In this document: piece by piece, positions 39,440-52,600 of the stretch
Position numbering within the stretch: position 1 is the stretch's first letter
Layout of the letters: each line of letters starts with the position of its first letter
From: Hermodice carunculata
Taxonomy: Eukaryota > Annelida > Polychaeta > Eunicida > Amphinomidae
Assembly: GCA_964020975.1 (NCBI GenBank)
Contig: OZ026630.1
Span: 61,094,470-61,158,469 of the forward strand
DNA: 64,000 nucleotides
Direction of reading: 5' to 3'
Position numbers and translations under genes: made by a program
Notes under the pieces: model-generated
What the model was told of the DNA's origin: nothing
What the model saw: only the letters and a program-made list of their open reading frames with translations
Database searches by the model: none

Positions 39440-41955
39440 GGATCTTCTTCTTCTTCTTCTCGTTTCAGCAAGCGTTCAAGCATGAACATTTTTTGCTGTA
39501 CTGCGCATAGAAAAAGTTAATATGTGTTAGTTAGCGAAGTAAAGGGAGAGGCGAAAAATATGTTGTTAGTTGTTAGTAGGCTAAAAGCGGGTTAACATAT
39601 AGACTAACCTTGTGATGCCTGGCAAGCAACCAGCCTCTGTTGGTAACTTGCCAGGGATGGGGCTGTGACAACAGTTATTGGAAGTTGATTCCAATTTAAG
39701 GTTGTTTTGGGGAAAAAGCTGTATTTATAGCAGTCCTTGGAAGTCTGAAAAGGGAGGTATGATAACGAATGGGAATTACGGGTTGGACGGGGTCTGGGAG
39801 TGAGGTATTGTAAGCTAGGGATGGCTACCAAATCATTGACTATTTTGTAGAACATATTAAGGCAGATGTAGGTACGTCTGGTCTCTAAGGAGGGCCATTG
39901 CAATGAATGCAGCATATCACTTACACTGCTTGTGTCGTGATACCGGTTGGTGGCAAATCTAGCAGCCCTCCTTTGAACCATCTCTAACTGATATTTGTCT
40001 TTTTTGGTGTGGGGGTCCCAAACACTTGCACAGTACTCAAGGTTTGGGCGGACTAATGCTTTATAAGCTAGGACTTTAGTGTCTGTGGGGGCTTTTTTAA
40101 GGTTTCTGCGGATAAGGCCTAAAGAACGGTTAGCTTTAGTGGTTACATTATTAATATGGGAGGTCCAGGAAAGGTCATTAGCTATAGTTACTCCTAGGTA
40201 TTTGGCTTCGTTTACTGAGTCCAGTTTGTAGTTCCTAAGGGTGTATTCAAATATAAATGGAGTTTTGGATTTTGTTATTCTCATTATATTACATTTTGCT
40301 GGGTGGAATTTCATAAGCCAGTCGGACTCCCAGTCAGCTAGGGCTGAGAGGTCTTGTTGAAGGATTTGAGCATCGGTAGGGGTTGAGATTTTCCTATAGA
40401 GGACACAGTCGTCGGCGAAAAGGCGTACAGTAGAATGGGTGTGATTGGGGAGGTCGTTTATATATAAAAGGAAGAGGGTCGGTCCTCGGACCGACCCTTG
40501 TGGGACACCAGATTCCACTGGAAGGGGAGTAGAGGTTTCACCGTTGACCATAACTCTTTGTGTTCTATTGTCAAGAAAGTCCTTTATCCAGGTATGTATG
40601 TTGCCTCTAATTCCATAGAAGTCTAACTTGTGTAGTAGGTGACGGTGTGACACTTTATCAAAGGCCTTTTCAAAATCCATTATGACTATATGTGTTTGTT
40701 CCCTATCATTCATGTTTTTGGCGAGTTCATGTATAAACGTTAATAACTGGGTTTCACAAGAGCGTTTCGCTCTGAATCCATGCTGCAGGTTATGAATTAT
40801 ATTATGTCTCTCTACATGTGTCATTATTTGACTAACCACTATGTGCTCCATTATTTTGGAGCATATACATGTTAGTGAGACCGGCCTATAATTACTTGCT
40901 TTAAATCTCTCACCCTTTTTATAGATAAGGGAGATATGTGCAGCTTTCCAAGCATTGGGCACTTTACCTGTGTCTAGGGAAGTTTGAAATATACACTGGA
41001 GGATGGGGGCAATGTGAGTACCCAGTTCTTTAAGGACTTGGGCATGAATCTCATCAGGTCCCGCTGCTTTATGTGGGTTCAGTTGTGACAGTAGTTTCTC
41101 TATACCGGGGTCAGTTATTTTGAAAACGGGAAGAGAAGGGAATTGACTTGGTCCGAGGTCTGGGAGGGATGTAGTGGGGTCATTTCTATTGAAGACTGAA
41201 TGGAACTGTTTGTTCAGGATTTCTGATCTGGTTTTGTTGTCGGATATTGTTAGTCCATTGTCTTTAAGGGGAGCTATACCAGTAGAATCGCGTTTTAGAC
41301 TGCGTATATATGACCAGAACTTTTTTTGTTTGCAATTAGGGAATTCTGAGGTGATGTCTGTTGGTGGGGTTATTATGTCGGCAATATATTTATAGTAGGC
41401 TTCTCTTATCTTTTTCTGTGTTAGGTGTCTAATTCTCAGGTATTTGTGTCTATCGTTTGTGGTCCTTTTTGCTTTGCTATAGAGTTTATTCTTTCTCTTG
41501 ATGAGGCAAGCTAGGTTGTGATTAATCCATGGGAGACTATGTTTCGGTTTAATCAATTTCTGAGGGATAAATTCTTTAACTGCTTCTTGTAAGGCATTGT
41601 GAAATAGGGTCCATAATTCGTCTGCAGAAAGGGGGTTTACTCTGTGGGCGTCTATGGTTCTATTAGAGAAGGCGGTCATATGCTCACGGATGGCGTTGTA
41701 ATTTGCTTTTCTAAATAGAAAGATATTACGAGGTTTTTTGATTTGTCTGTTTGCAGCAAGGTCAGTTTCTACGAACACGGCATCATGGTCACTGATGCCT
41801 GGGAGGGTTTCCACTCTATTTACAGCGGCTGGGGAGTTTGTGAGGAAAAGGTCCAAAATATTTTCTTTCCTTGTGGGCTTGTTAACTTTTTGTTCCAAAT
41901 TATGATTATTTGTAATTTCTATGTTTCCTCATCCTTAGCTGGGTCATCCTGGCTA
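39440..41955 (-). mobile_element. 5'-truncated LINE with a 764-codon open reverse transcriptase frame, CR1/Jockey group
   Basis: The frame from 41898 to 39604 is open. It begins inside the endonuclease (ISDHDAVF, the family's last endonuclease motif, near residue 36). Reverse-transcriptase boxes follow: NYRPVSLTCICSK (~336), DFEKAFDKVSH (~408), SGVPQGSVRG (~463) and RLFADDCVL (~492), then a C-terminal helix-rich region (YCASVWDPHTKKDKYQLE). No stop interrupts it. A short 3'UTR ends in an AAG-type tail (plus strand TCTTCTTCTT near 39450). The endonuclease front half and any ORF1 are absent, so it is a recent dead-on-arrival insertion. Confidence 0.92.
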
Positions 41956-41959
41956 TCTT

Positions 41960-42104
41960 GATGTATGCATGGTAATATTTTGTATGTTCAACTTAACCTG
42001 CAGTTGCAGAATTTTCGTAATTGTTATTAGTATTACCAACTGCTGATTACAATGTATCTTATTCTTACTTTATGTCGAATAAATAGATCTGAATCTGAAT
42101 CTAT
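41960..42104 (+). mobile_element. 3' end of a plus-strand LINE
   Basis: The sequence ATGTCGAATAAATAGATC followed by three TGAATC-type units is a typical CR1-group 3' end with a short tandem tail. It lies back to back with the 5' truncation point of the minus-strand LINE, so the latter may have inserted into it. Confidence 0.55.
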
Positions 42105-42168
42105 ATTTCGGTGCTCTAGTGTAAAGCAATGTGTGATCATGCCACTCTCGAAGGTCTACATTATGATC

Positions 42169-42194
42169 AAGGAGCCTACATAAGTAGGCTCCTT
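42169..42194. repeat. Perfect 11-bp hairpin, 4-base loop
   Basis: AAGGAGCCTAC, ATAA, GTAGGCTCCTT. It lies about 100 bases upstream of the presumed EFCAB7 promoter. No T tract follows, and as this is a eukaryote I do not call it a terminator. Confidence 0.85.
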
Positions 42195-42269
42195 CGTATG
42201 TTACACCTGTCAATACGCTAGTTAACAAGGTGCACGGGTTTGTTGATTATTAACAATTCAACATACTGT

Positions 42270-42476
42270 TTCAAAGCTGCCGCTCGAGCCCGCCAACAAG
42301 ACTTATCCACTTCCGCATCTCTGAGCTTGCGCATACGGCCTTAGAAACGACTGCGCATATGTTCTGCGCATATGGAAACCCGTAAGGCATCTTCTCTGAA
42401 TAACATTGTGTTTATGAGATTATTTGCATGGACAGAACAACGTAGGCCACAGAAGACAGTTTAAGCTGCCTGACAA
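42270..42476 (+). promoter_or_regulatory. EFCAB7: Likely EFCAB7 promoter and non-coding first exon
   Basis: This is the only CpG-rich stretch upstream of the EFCAB7 ATG exon. TGCGCATA occurs at 42328, 42352 and 42364, resembling NRF1 half-sites. A good donor, GACAA|gtaagt, ends at 42476 and would pair with the 5'UTR acceptor at 43540. The start of transcription cannot be placed. Confidence 0.4.
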
Positions 42477-43540
42477 GTAAGTTGAACTTTTCAAATGTCA
42501 TGTTCTGTGTTGTGTTGTAATTTGACGACGTAATATGTAGAATCACAGAAAAATTATACATGAAATACCCCTATTACCGCTCATAATCAAGCTTCATTTC
42601 AGCACAGCACAGAACTGATCATTGTAAGGTGGTGTGTATGGACATTACTGCACCTAAAACTGACAGCAAGCTGCATAATATCCTTCCAAAGATTTTCAGG
42701 TTGACAGATTGAAAGTCGCCACAACAGATAGTTCAGGCAACACTATGCTTCAGCTTACGGGGCAATAATAACCTTTTGACCTGGCTGGACACTTCAACAT
42801 GGACAGGTCACAAGTGGGATGATCACATTGCAGACTACAAAGTTTGTTATGACCTTCCAATATTGGATCATTTGCTTTACTACTTAGTGGCTATTGGCTT
42901 TTGTTTGCTGACAAGATAAAGTGCAATGCAAAGTATCAATAAACATGAGAAACAAGGGCGGGAAGTGGTTGATAATACCATGAAAGGTATATTCATAGAA
43001 TCATAGAACTTACAAGTTGATGTGGAGAATGGAGGGTAACATGCCTGGACATGATCCACTATTTATGGCCCATGAGAACTAATAAAGTGTATAGTGTTTC
43101 CTGTCAGCTTGCTACAAGATTTTTTATAAATTGGCTTGACAAGCATTCTTTTCAAGATGTCAATAGCCTTGTGCTGTGGGTCGGTATGTATGCTGTGCTT
43201 TTGTAAGAAAATACATGCTCTGCCACTGTCCATGTCATTATATTAACGACACCATGTGGAAAGTGTCAAGACTGTTGGGTAAATGGCCAATTGGCCTTTT
43301 TTCATTTCCTTCCAGTTTTCTTTTCTTTTTTCTTTTTTTGTATAAGAAAGGTCGTGATATTACGGATGATTTGATGTTAGAACTTTAAAGAAGGTACACT
43401 ATTACACTTTAATATGGCTAGTTTTATATTATTTTGTACAAGCAAGTGCATGTTATCTCATTGTGTCTGTTAACCTCGTTCATAATATGCCTCTTTGCTA
43501 AAGGTTAAAAGTCAGACCAGGTTTTGTATTTGATTTTCAG

Positions 43541-43754
43541 CAAACTATGTCTTCAAGCAAAAGGACATCTTCAGGCCGTCCAACCGCTGCCCAGAGATCT
43601 TCAGTGGACAGACGGTCTTCAGATATGTCCAGTCGCAATGGTGAAACCCCTAGGAAGAAAAATGATGCTTTCATTTATGAATGTAAAGCTGCATATCTGG
43701 TTATATTTGATGAAATAGAGGATGACATAACCAGCAAAAGACAATTGACAGAAG
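43541..43754 (+). CDS. EFCAB7: EFCAB7 first coding exon
   Basis: Acceptor tgattttcag|CAAACT, then ATG at 43547 and donor GAAG|gtaata. It encodes 69 codons: a Ser/Arg-rich, probably disordered leader (~38 residues), then FIYECKAAYLVIFDEIEDD and ITSKRQLTE, matching the start of the first EF-hand-like region of EFCAB7. Six bases of 5'UTR precede the ATG, so the upstream exon is non-coding. Confidence 0.86.
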
Positions 43755-46544
43755 GTAATATAACCAAATGACCATTATATTTTGCTTGACCATTTTTTTT
43801 TTTTTACTTAAATTATCTAGGGTATCGTAGCTGTCATTCAATTTTGAACATTAAGGATCATTTGACACACTGGGTTGTACAGCATGTCTCGCATCAGGAT
43901 GAACAAATTTTCATGTCCTATTGTCTGGGACTAATGAAAATTGATGCAGGACAAATGAAAGTGTTGAAAAGTAACTTGTAAAAGATAGGTGCACTTGTCT
44001 CGTAACAAGGAAATCTTGGAGAGAATTTTCTCACATTGCAGGTAATACAAATCATATATCTTTCTGATTTGAATCTTAGGTTAGTAAAAGGTGACTGGTT
44101 ACTTCAATGTAAAAAAAAAAAAAAAACAAAAAACAAATTACCTACCACGTCAAACTTTCAGCATGTTTATATCTTAAAAACAAAGACAAAATTGTAATTA
44201 AGATATGCATATATCAATGTACTCACTTAAGTATTGCATGATTCAATTTTTTTTTTAACAATAACAATCTGGGTTTGTGCCAGGGGGATTTTATTTTGTT
44301 AGCTAACTTGGTTAAAGCCACTTCAACCTTTAGGCCAAACTTCAATCTCTTTTAAAGTCAACTGACATCTTCAAACATTTAATATGTCATAATGGACAGT
44401 TCAAGCATCAAACAGTGAAAATGATTTGAAGCCACACAGGAACAAAAATTTCTTTATCCAATTTGGCCAAAGGGTTTTTTAATCTTTTAGCCAAATTCCA
44501 CAATCATAAGCCTATGAGTAATGGCTGGGGCCAGCACAGACAATTTATAGTTCAAACTTATCACCCCGCTAATGAATTGTCTCAGGGAACACTTCTATTA
44601 CATAACTGGAAGGGACATGACCCAACCTTTAGGCAGACATTTTGCTATGAATAAGCATCATAATCTGGACTGCAAAGTCCAGATACTAGAACACTTGCTT
44701 GTGAAGCAGACTTTAATGTTCTTGTTTATATATGTTACATGATAGTAACAATACACCTAACCTGTATACACTTGGAGGTACTATTGTCATGTTCTTTTTT
44801 AGAATTTTGAGATAGGCTGTATTAGCCCAAATGAATTTAAGGGTCTTCTGCGGGTAACTGCTCTGAATAGCAGCCCCTTGTCTAAGCTAAAATTCAGCAA
44901 AGACAACCCACATGATTAATGAATAATTAAGAAAGTGTCAAATGATGCATTAGCTGAACAAGTGAAGTTCTTCTAAATGCAGAGCTTCAATATGAATACA
45001 GAATACCCATTAAAACAAACATAATTCCTAAATGGTATGGAACAAGTTAAGATAAGATTACTTTGACTTAACCCTCAACTAGTATGTGCCCTTTCCAGCT
45101 GGATAGGACACTTTAGTCGAAGTATAGTATTAAATTGCTGCACTGTGTAATTTTTTTTAGCTCTGATGACCATAGGTTGCACAGCTTATGCAATCACTCA
45201 TGTCTGTTTGTTCCTGTCTGTAAACTTTTTACTTGAGGCATTGATACAGTCCATAGTTTTCCAGTTAGCGCCATATAATTTGTCAGACTTGTCAAGTGTT
45301 TGAAAATCTAGGTTGAGTTTGATATTGGTGGTGCCACCTACAGTGTTATGTAATATATGGGTCAACACAGATGTGAAAATCTTGTGACCACTTCAGTGTC
45401 CTTAATTTTTGATAGAAATTCATGAAATTTAGTGGGATTGTGCAGGTCAAAATCTCAGTTGCATGTATAACACTAGTGGCAGCACCTATTCTTTTATGAA
45501 AAATTTGAGCCAAAATGTGTTGAAAGATGTAAAATTCCATATCTAAAAAAAATGAGCTTGACATGTACATGTACATGTATATATAAATCACATCCAATGC
45601 TAATATTCTATGTTATATCAGTGACCTTGACTTATTTTTGTTAGGTCACCAGGCCTGTAAAGTTTGTAGGCGTGGTTTTGTAATGGTAAGGTGTAGCTTT
45701 GACAACAATGGCAAAATAATGGAGCCTGTGGATCAAAACTGCACTTGAGTACATCATGCATCAAACTCTTAGTGACCTATTTTTTGCATCACCATAACCC
45801 AAGTATTGTGGAGTTTGATGGTTGTCTATGTTCATTGTTTTTCTTCAATAAGCAGAAAAGTTATTACCTGATTTGAACATGTAGATCATGTATGGAAAGT
45901 TTTATTGCTGGGCACACATTTTGAATGCTACAAATTGTTTAATCGAAGGTGAAGGTCACATGGCCAGTTGGAATGTAAGGGTCACAATGTGAAAAATTTG
46001 TGAATGTTCTGCACCCCACAGTTTTTGAGTTTGGTCACCAATTATTGTGGAGTTTGGCTCTTTTCTAGGCCTGCGGCATTTGAGGCTAAAATATGAATTT
46101 GGTCTACCCGCCTGCCTTATAGCTACAACATAGCTTACCTGATGTAAAATTTTGTCTACTTTTAGAAAATGCCTGTTGTGGAGCTGTCAGGTGGTCCAGT
46201 TTTATGCTATGAGCAATAATAGATACCTATGTCTGAAAAGCAAAACCATCACCTTAATGAAATCGAATAGATTTCTTCAATATAGGTTTACTATTTGAAA
46301 TTACAGAACCGTACCTTTTAGGCTCCTTGGGGCACCAAAACCATCTTACAAATAAAGCTGTGTCTGTAGATTAATGTCATGTGCATATATTTGTATTATA
46401 CAAGTCTTTTTGGCACATGCAAAAAGACCAAAATCGCCATTTCCGATTTCAATATTGTTAATGTTCAGTTACTACAAATCACTTCGTTTTTCAAAATATT
46501 TTGTCTTTACTCACACAGAGTGGGCAACTGAGTATATAGAATAA

Positions 46545-46603
<59 letters not shown>

Positions 46604-49600
46604 TGTCATCCCAGACATATTGTTTTCTCAAAAAACTTGGCATGGTAACGGAGCTAGTAAGGAAGTTGACTTATATGATTTGGAATAATCAACATGTTTA
46701 AAATTATGCAAATTAGGGATAATTAAAATTTCAAAAGCTCCATATCTTCCAAATTACTGCAGACAGACACAAAGTTCTACCTATTACATGTAGGTTTTAG
46801 ACATTTGCCAATGGGCAGTGACAAAAGTTCTAGAAGTGCAACTAAATATGGCAATTTTGAGACCTTTTTGCCATGTTAATTGTCTGAATATTTTCTTGAG
46901 GAAGGGGAAAAGGGAGGCACATTGTGTTGAATATAAAATGGTTTGTTACATTGACACAAAATAATTCAGACAAAATTGCGCTGATTAGGTGTGCATGCGA
47001 TAAGGACGTTCTTTGGGAGCTCTGACAATTTTACCATCTTTTTGCTGGATATGATCGGTAATATATATGCTGATAAGTATGCGCTCAGTGTCCTGGATAC
47101 CTTAAATTAGAGTTAAATGAAAAATATATTTGAAAAAGGCACAAAATTTGCAACAAATTCTTTAATTTTATTTTAAAAAAGACAAATTGCCTGTGAGCCT
47201 ATTTCCCGCTGACAGTGTAATTAATTGGATAGAGTCATGTCCATACCTAGGACTTCAAGGGCAATTGGAATCATTGTTTTTCTCTGATAATAATGTTGCT
47301 TTAGGACAGGAGAAACTACAGGAAAATATGGAAAGTTTATAAAAACATCTACTGGTAGTATTATCACATGTCTCATTGCTCATCAGTTTGCTGATAATGC
47401 GGGTCTAATATCAACAAAAATCTGCTTTTGAATGTAGTTTGCAACACGGTTGATAATGTGTGTCCAATATCAACAAAAATCTGCTATTGAATAATTTTGA
47501 CATTTGGAGGAACGTTGCTAGGTGACCATAAAACACTCCTACTTGACTCAATTTACATCAAATTTAGTGGAGAAAGAGTCTCTTTACATTTTAACAGCCC
47601 ATTTGATGAAAAGTATTCCCAAAGTTTGAAGCTAGAAACAAGCTTCTGATGTTTGATTGCAAATTTATGTGATTTTTAGCAACATTCCGTTGCCATGGCA
47701 ACCAACTTTTCACACTTACAATCTCAAACTGGTTTCTTAGGAAATGCCTGTATAGTAGATATGCTGATGTAAAGTTGTGAAGTGGTACCTTGCATTTTCA
47801 TTACGTTATGGTTAAAAATGTGTTTATCCCGGGATTACTCAAAAAATGTCGTTACCATGGCAACAAATAAAAACATATGTTTCCCATTAAATCGGTGGTA
47901 GATTTTATCTAACCTTTAACTACGGGTACTTATCTTTCAATTAATACCAAATTTAGCTAAGTATTTTAGGACAGATTTTCTGGCAATATTATCACTTGTA
48001 TGTATCATTTATCAGCAATGCGCAGCACTGGCCAATTTTCTGCTCATTTTGAGTAATGTAAACATTTGCAAGAACGTTGCTAGGCTACCCAAAACAGTCT
48101 TCCTTCAATCAACTGACCTCATTGTTAGTGCGGAAAGAATCTTTTTACATTTTAACATCAAATGTTATGAAAATTATTCCCCATATTTAAAACTATAAAT
48201 AAGTTTCTAGTGTTTACATGCAAATTAAAGTGATTTTTACAAACATTCTGTTGCCATGGCAACCAACTGTTGACACTTACTATCTCAAACTGGTTTCTTA
48301 TGAAACACCTGTATAGAAGGTATGTTGATGTAAAGTTGTGATGTGGTATCTTGTATGCGTATAAAGTTATGGTTAATAAGGTGATTCTCCCTTCACTTCT
48401 TGAAAACTTAATATCGTTGCCATGGTAACCAATATAAATTCAAATTGACCATGAAATTGATAGTACACCTTACCTAACTTTGAACTTCAGGTTCTTATCT
48501 TTTGATTGCTACCAAATCCAGCCGAGCCGGGTATTTTTCCGGTTGAACGAAAACTGAAAATAAGCCTTTTTTTTGAAAATTTAGCTGCTCTACTACATAG
48601 GTTTCTTAATTTGCATTTACCGTAAAACTGGACCACATGGCAGTTCCACAACAGGCATATTTAAAATCTACAGAAGATTTGCAAAAGAATGAGGTATGTT
48701 ACAGCTATAAGGCAGACGGGTAGACCAAACTCCTTAAATAAGGCCCTTTTCTCAGATTTGCCGCAGGCCTATTCCAAGTTAATTGTTTTTCTTCAATAAC
48801 TCAAAAAGTTATTACCAGATTTGAACAAGCAGACCATATGTGGATAGCTGGATGCATGTTGCACATTTTGAATTGAACAATTTTTTAATCCAGGGCGAAG
48901 GAGAAGGTCATGATGTTGCAGCATATAGATGACCATGGTTAATTTCTCAAGATCAATGAGGGAATGTATTTCAAGAGATGATTGTTTTGATGATGTTTAT
49001 CAAATTATATGTCAGCAGAGCATTCGGTCCATGGCCCTCTTGTTTTTTCTTGGCAGTCCTACAACAAGCAGGTAGAAATTTACCTCAGAGAACTTTAGAC
49101 AAGTACTGGAAAAGAAATACATGTGAGTAGTTGTTCATGATAAGCAAATTATTAATTATTAAGAATTGAGAATTAAACATCCGTATTATGTGTGTGTTCA
49201 TAGTATTATACATAAAACACTGTTAGATCTTAAGTGTATAACAGTATTGTTTGCTATTGTGCATTCATTGACATATCTTTGTAGTGAATGTTGTGAATTC
49301 TGTGAACATTATTTAAGGTGCATGAGAGAAATAAATTTTTGACCACTTGCCAGGGGATATGGCTTTCATATTTTTGTACTGGTCAGCAATGTCATGCTGT
49401 TCAAAGTAAAATGTTGATCAGCATAGAGTGTAAATTTGAAAACAGTCCATGATATATAGAGAGAAAATAACACAATACCATTAATGTGTTTCAATGAAAG
49501 AGACCCATGACTGCATGTACGTACATTAGTTACATAGTTTGAATCTATTGTGTAATATTAAACTTGGGGGCTGCACAAATTGTCAACATTTTCCACTATT

Positions 49601-52600
49601 TTCAAAATGGCGGGAACACTTTGACCTCCCATTTTCCCTTCGTTTTGTTCGATGTTTTTTTAATCCATAAAGTTTGTGGTTGTGACATCAGGTTTTAGCT
49701 CAGCTGACTTGTCAGTCAGCAGAGCATATAGGATGGTCTGTCGTCCATCCCTCCATCCAAAATTCGCATTTTCATCATCTTTAAACAATTTTCTCCAAAA
49801 CCACTCATCCAATTGCTTTGATATCACAGAGTTGCACCCTTAGTGACTCCTAGTTCTTAATTTGTTCACCAGGTGATGCTGTGATTTTGTCTATTTTGTG
49901 TGTGTTTTCACTATTTTCAACTTCTCCAGAATCATCCTCAGATTCAGCCAAAACTTTGTGGATATGTTCTTTGTTAAAGGATCAAACAAAAATTATTGAC
50001 TAGGTGGCACTACTGTGGATTCCTGATTTTTAATATTTTTTCCAATTTGGATACTTACCGGTAAATGCACCTTTCCTGTTGATTGCTATATAAATCAGTG
50101 TATTTTTTTCACCAAGTAGCAATGTTCTTTTTTTAAATTCTCTTTAAATATTCTTCAATTCCTCATGCTCCAGTCAAGTTAAATTTTTAAACATTTTTTT
50201 GAATGCCACATGCGCCCTAAAGCTCAACACAGGTCTATTTAGTCTACAGCCCTGTATAGTTAAAGCCTTTGCCACAAAAGCACCCAACATATAAAAAGAA
50301 CCTGCCATAGTATGCATTATATGAATTCATAGGGTTGTTAATTATTTAATGCTGTTGTTTCAATCATACACACATACATACTAAAATAGTGGACATGTGA
50401 AGTGACACCCCACATACCTGCGGGTGGAGATATACTGAGGCACTGACAGTGCCGTCTGATAATTGGCGGGGGGGGGGGGGGGGTGCTACAAAAAAACTTG
50501 TATCCAATTGTCTAGACCCTGTCCCTGCCTACAACCATTTTGACATGCAGGAAAATTTTGGCAATGATGTACAGTCTCAGTTTTTCAGTGATTGATAGAA
50601 ATTAACCTGCAGTTTTTCCCTATACATGTACATGCAAATTTGTCTACTTTTTCATTTCAAATGTCATCAACATTTTGCTGCATGTATAATATGTACTGAT
50701 TAATTTCTGGATCATCATTTAGCAATGTTAGCCCATAACTTAGATTTGTGTTGTAATTTATCTGCAGCTTCTTTGACTTTCAATGACTTTTGTGACATTT
50801 GTCACAAAGAGCCAGCCACTACAGAAGATGACCTGATGAAGGCCTTCAGAAAGGTTGACATCAATGGGGATGGGTACATAACACATGATGAACTGTATAA
50901 AATGATGACCACAGTGAGTACACCTTTAACTAAGGTCAATGCTGTCATTAAAACACTTTCACCTCTGTGTAGGTGGTGGTGAATTGTATGTGTGTGTTTT
51001 ATTTTTTGTCCTACACATACAATCAATTATACCTACATGTAATCTCTTGCTTCCTCACCATGTCAAGAAAGATTTCTATCCAAAGCACCATAGTCACTGC
51101 AACTCATTCTCTACCAGTCCCTGACTTTTCTACATACATTTGTATTTATCCTAAGTTAATATCAATGTGGCATATTCATATTCTTCATTGCCTAATACAT
51201 GTATTTACATTCAGTCTAACTTTTAACATTGCAAGTATAGGAGAGAGCTTGGTGTGTTATGAGACCATAACACATTAGCCTTGTGTGTTATGGAACCATA
51301 GCACAAGTGTCCCGCCCACATTCCAATCAGCCATGCCTACCTAGGACTTAACACTTGAACATGCTCGGCAAATCAGTTTTTGATCCTTTCTCATTAAGTC
51401 TCTAAATTTCGTGTAATTGAGCAGAAAAATTAACAGGGAAATGTAAATATAAGCAATAAGGGTCGCTTTTGTGTGTGTTCTGGCATAATGACGTGGGTGA
51501 TTGAAGCTGGCATTGGGTGAGGCGCATTGGGTGAGGCGCACTGGCGTGCGCCACGTCCAGTATGTCAGCTTCAGTCACGTGCGTCATTATGCCATAACAC
51601 ACACAAAATTGACCCTCATTTCTTAAATAAGTCGCTGTAGCTCCTATAAGGTATGTGAAGTATGACTTGTAGAAACCATAAATGGAGGCCTTTACCATCA
51701 TAGTATGGAGTGGTTAAAGACGAAAACTTTGTTTCTAATTTTCATGTTTCAATGTACTACTTTTGTTTCTACTTGTAACAAATTTATTACGTGTGTACTT
51801 CATGCAACATTTTTCTCAGCTTCATTGCAATGTCATTGGGCAAAAAGAGCATGAGAACTCTATGTCAGAGAGAGCCCCTGTGCCAGCATGAATGAGTGGC
51901 ATAGGCTTGGTGTTTTGGTCAAATACACTTACTGGTAGATACATATAACATGCAAGAAATGTAGTTTGGTTTCTGGTTTGTGTCAGACTGTAAGTGTATC
52001 AGAACTTGATGCAGATTGACTATGTATTTTGCATGTCTCCTTGTATTGACAATGGGTCCATTATTTTTATTATTATTATTATTATTATCTTTTTCAGAGA
52101 GGGGAAAAAATGACAATGAAAGAAGTCAAGGCTATAATAGAGGAAGTTGATGAGAACCGGGATGGGAAGCTGGATTACAAAGAGGTTTGTAATAATTTCA
52201 TTAGCTGAGTGGCACTTGGTGTGAAAGTTCACTTGGATTGTGTGACTTTGTTTATAATGGACCTGTTCATACATACTAAATCTGAATCAATCAGGGTGCC
52301 CACAAGCTTGCTGCATTGGTGGCTGTCAGTAGCAGCGCATGACCAATGGCCAACTGGGAGAGGTACCCGCCTAAAGTAACACTGTGTCTTCACAGGAATG
52401 AGTGATGGATTTGACATCGATAGCTATTTGCTGCTGTAGATCAGTGAGTTTGATGTCAGACTGTGTGGGAAAAGGTGCAACATGTAAGCAATGCAAGGTA
52501 AACTGATGGTTTTCCACATGTAAAATGAGGGAGTCCAAGTCCTATCAATAACTTTCTTTGCTTTTTGACTTGTTGGCATAACTTGCTACTGTTTTCAGCT

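Larger units (their letters stand above)
46066..48771. mobile_element. ~2.7-kb TIR element in EFCAB7 intron
   Basis: The left end TAGGCCTGCGGCA and right end TGCCGCAGGCCTA (with one base variation) open inverted repeats of about 150 bases that share TTGGTCTACCCG, CTGCCTTATAGCT and ATGCCTGTTGTGGA. No transposase frame is visible. The interior holds an (AT)n family B copy and a two-copy 560-bp repeat. Confidence 0.82.

Noticed and set aside
39604-41898. Host gene or retrovirus-like polymerase
   Set aside because: The SDH motif, the reverse-transcriptase boxes and the lack of protease, RNase H, integrase or LTRs identify a non-LTR LINE.
42169-42194. Rho-independent terminator-like hairpin
   Set aside because: Bacterial feature without meaning here, and no T run follows.
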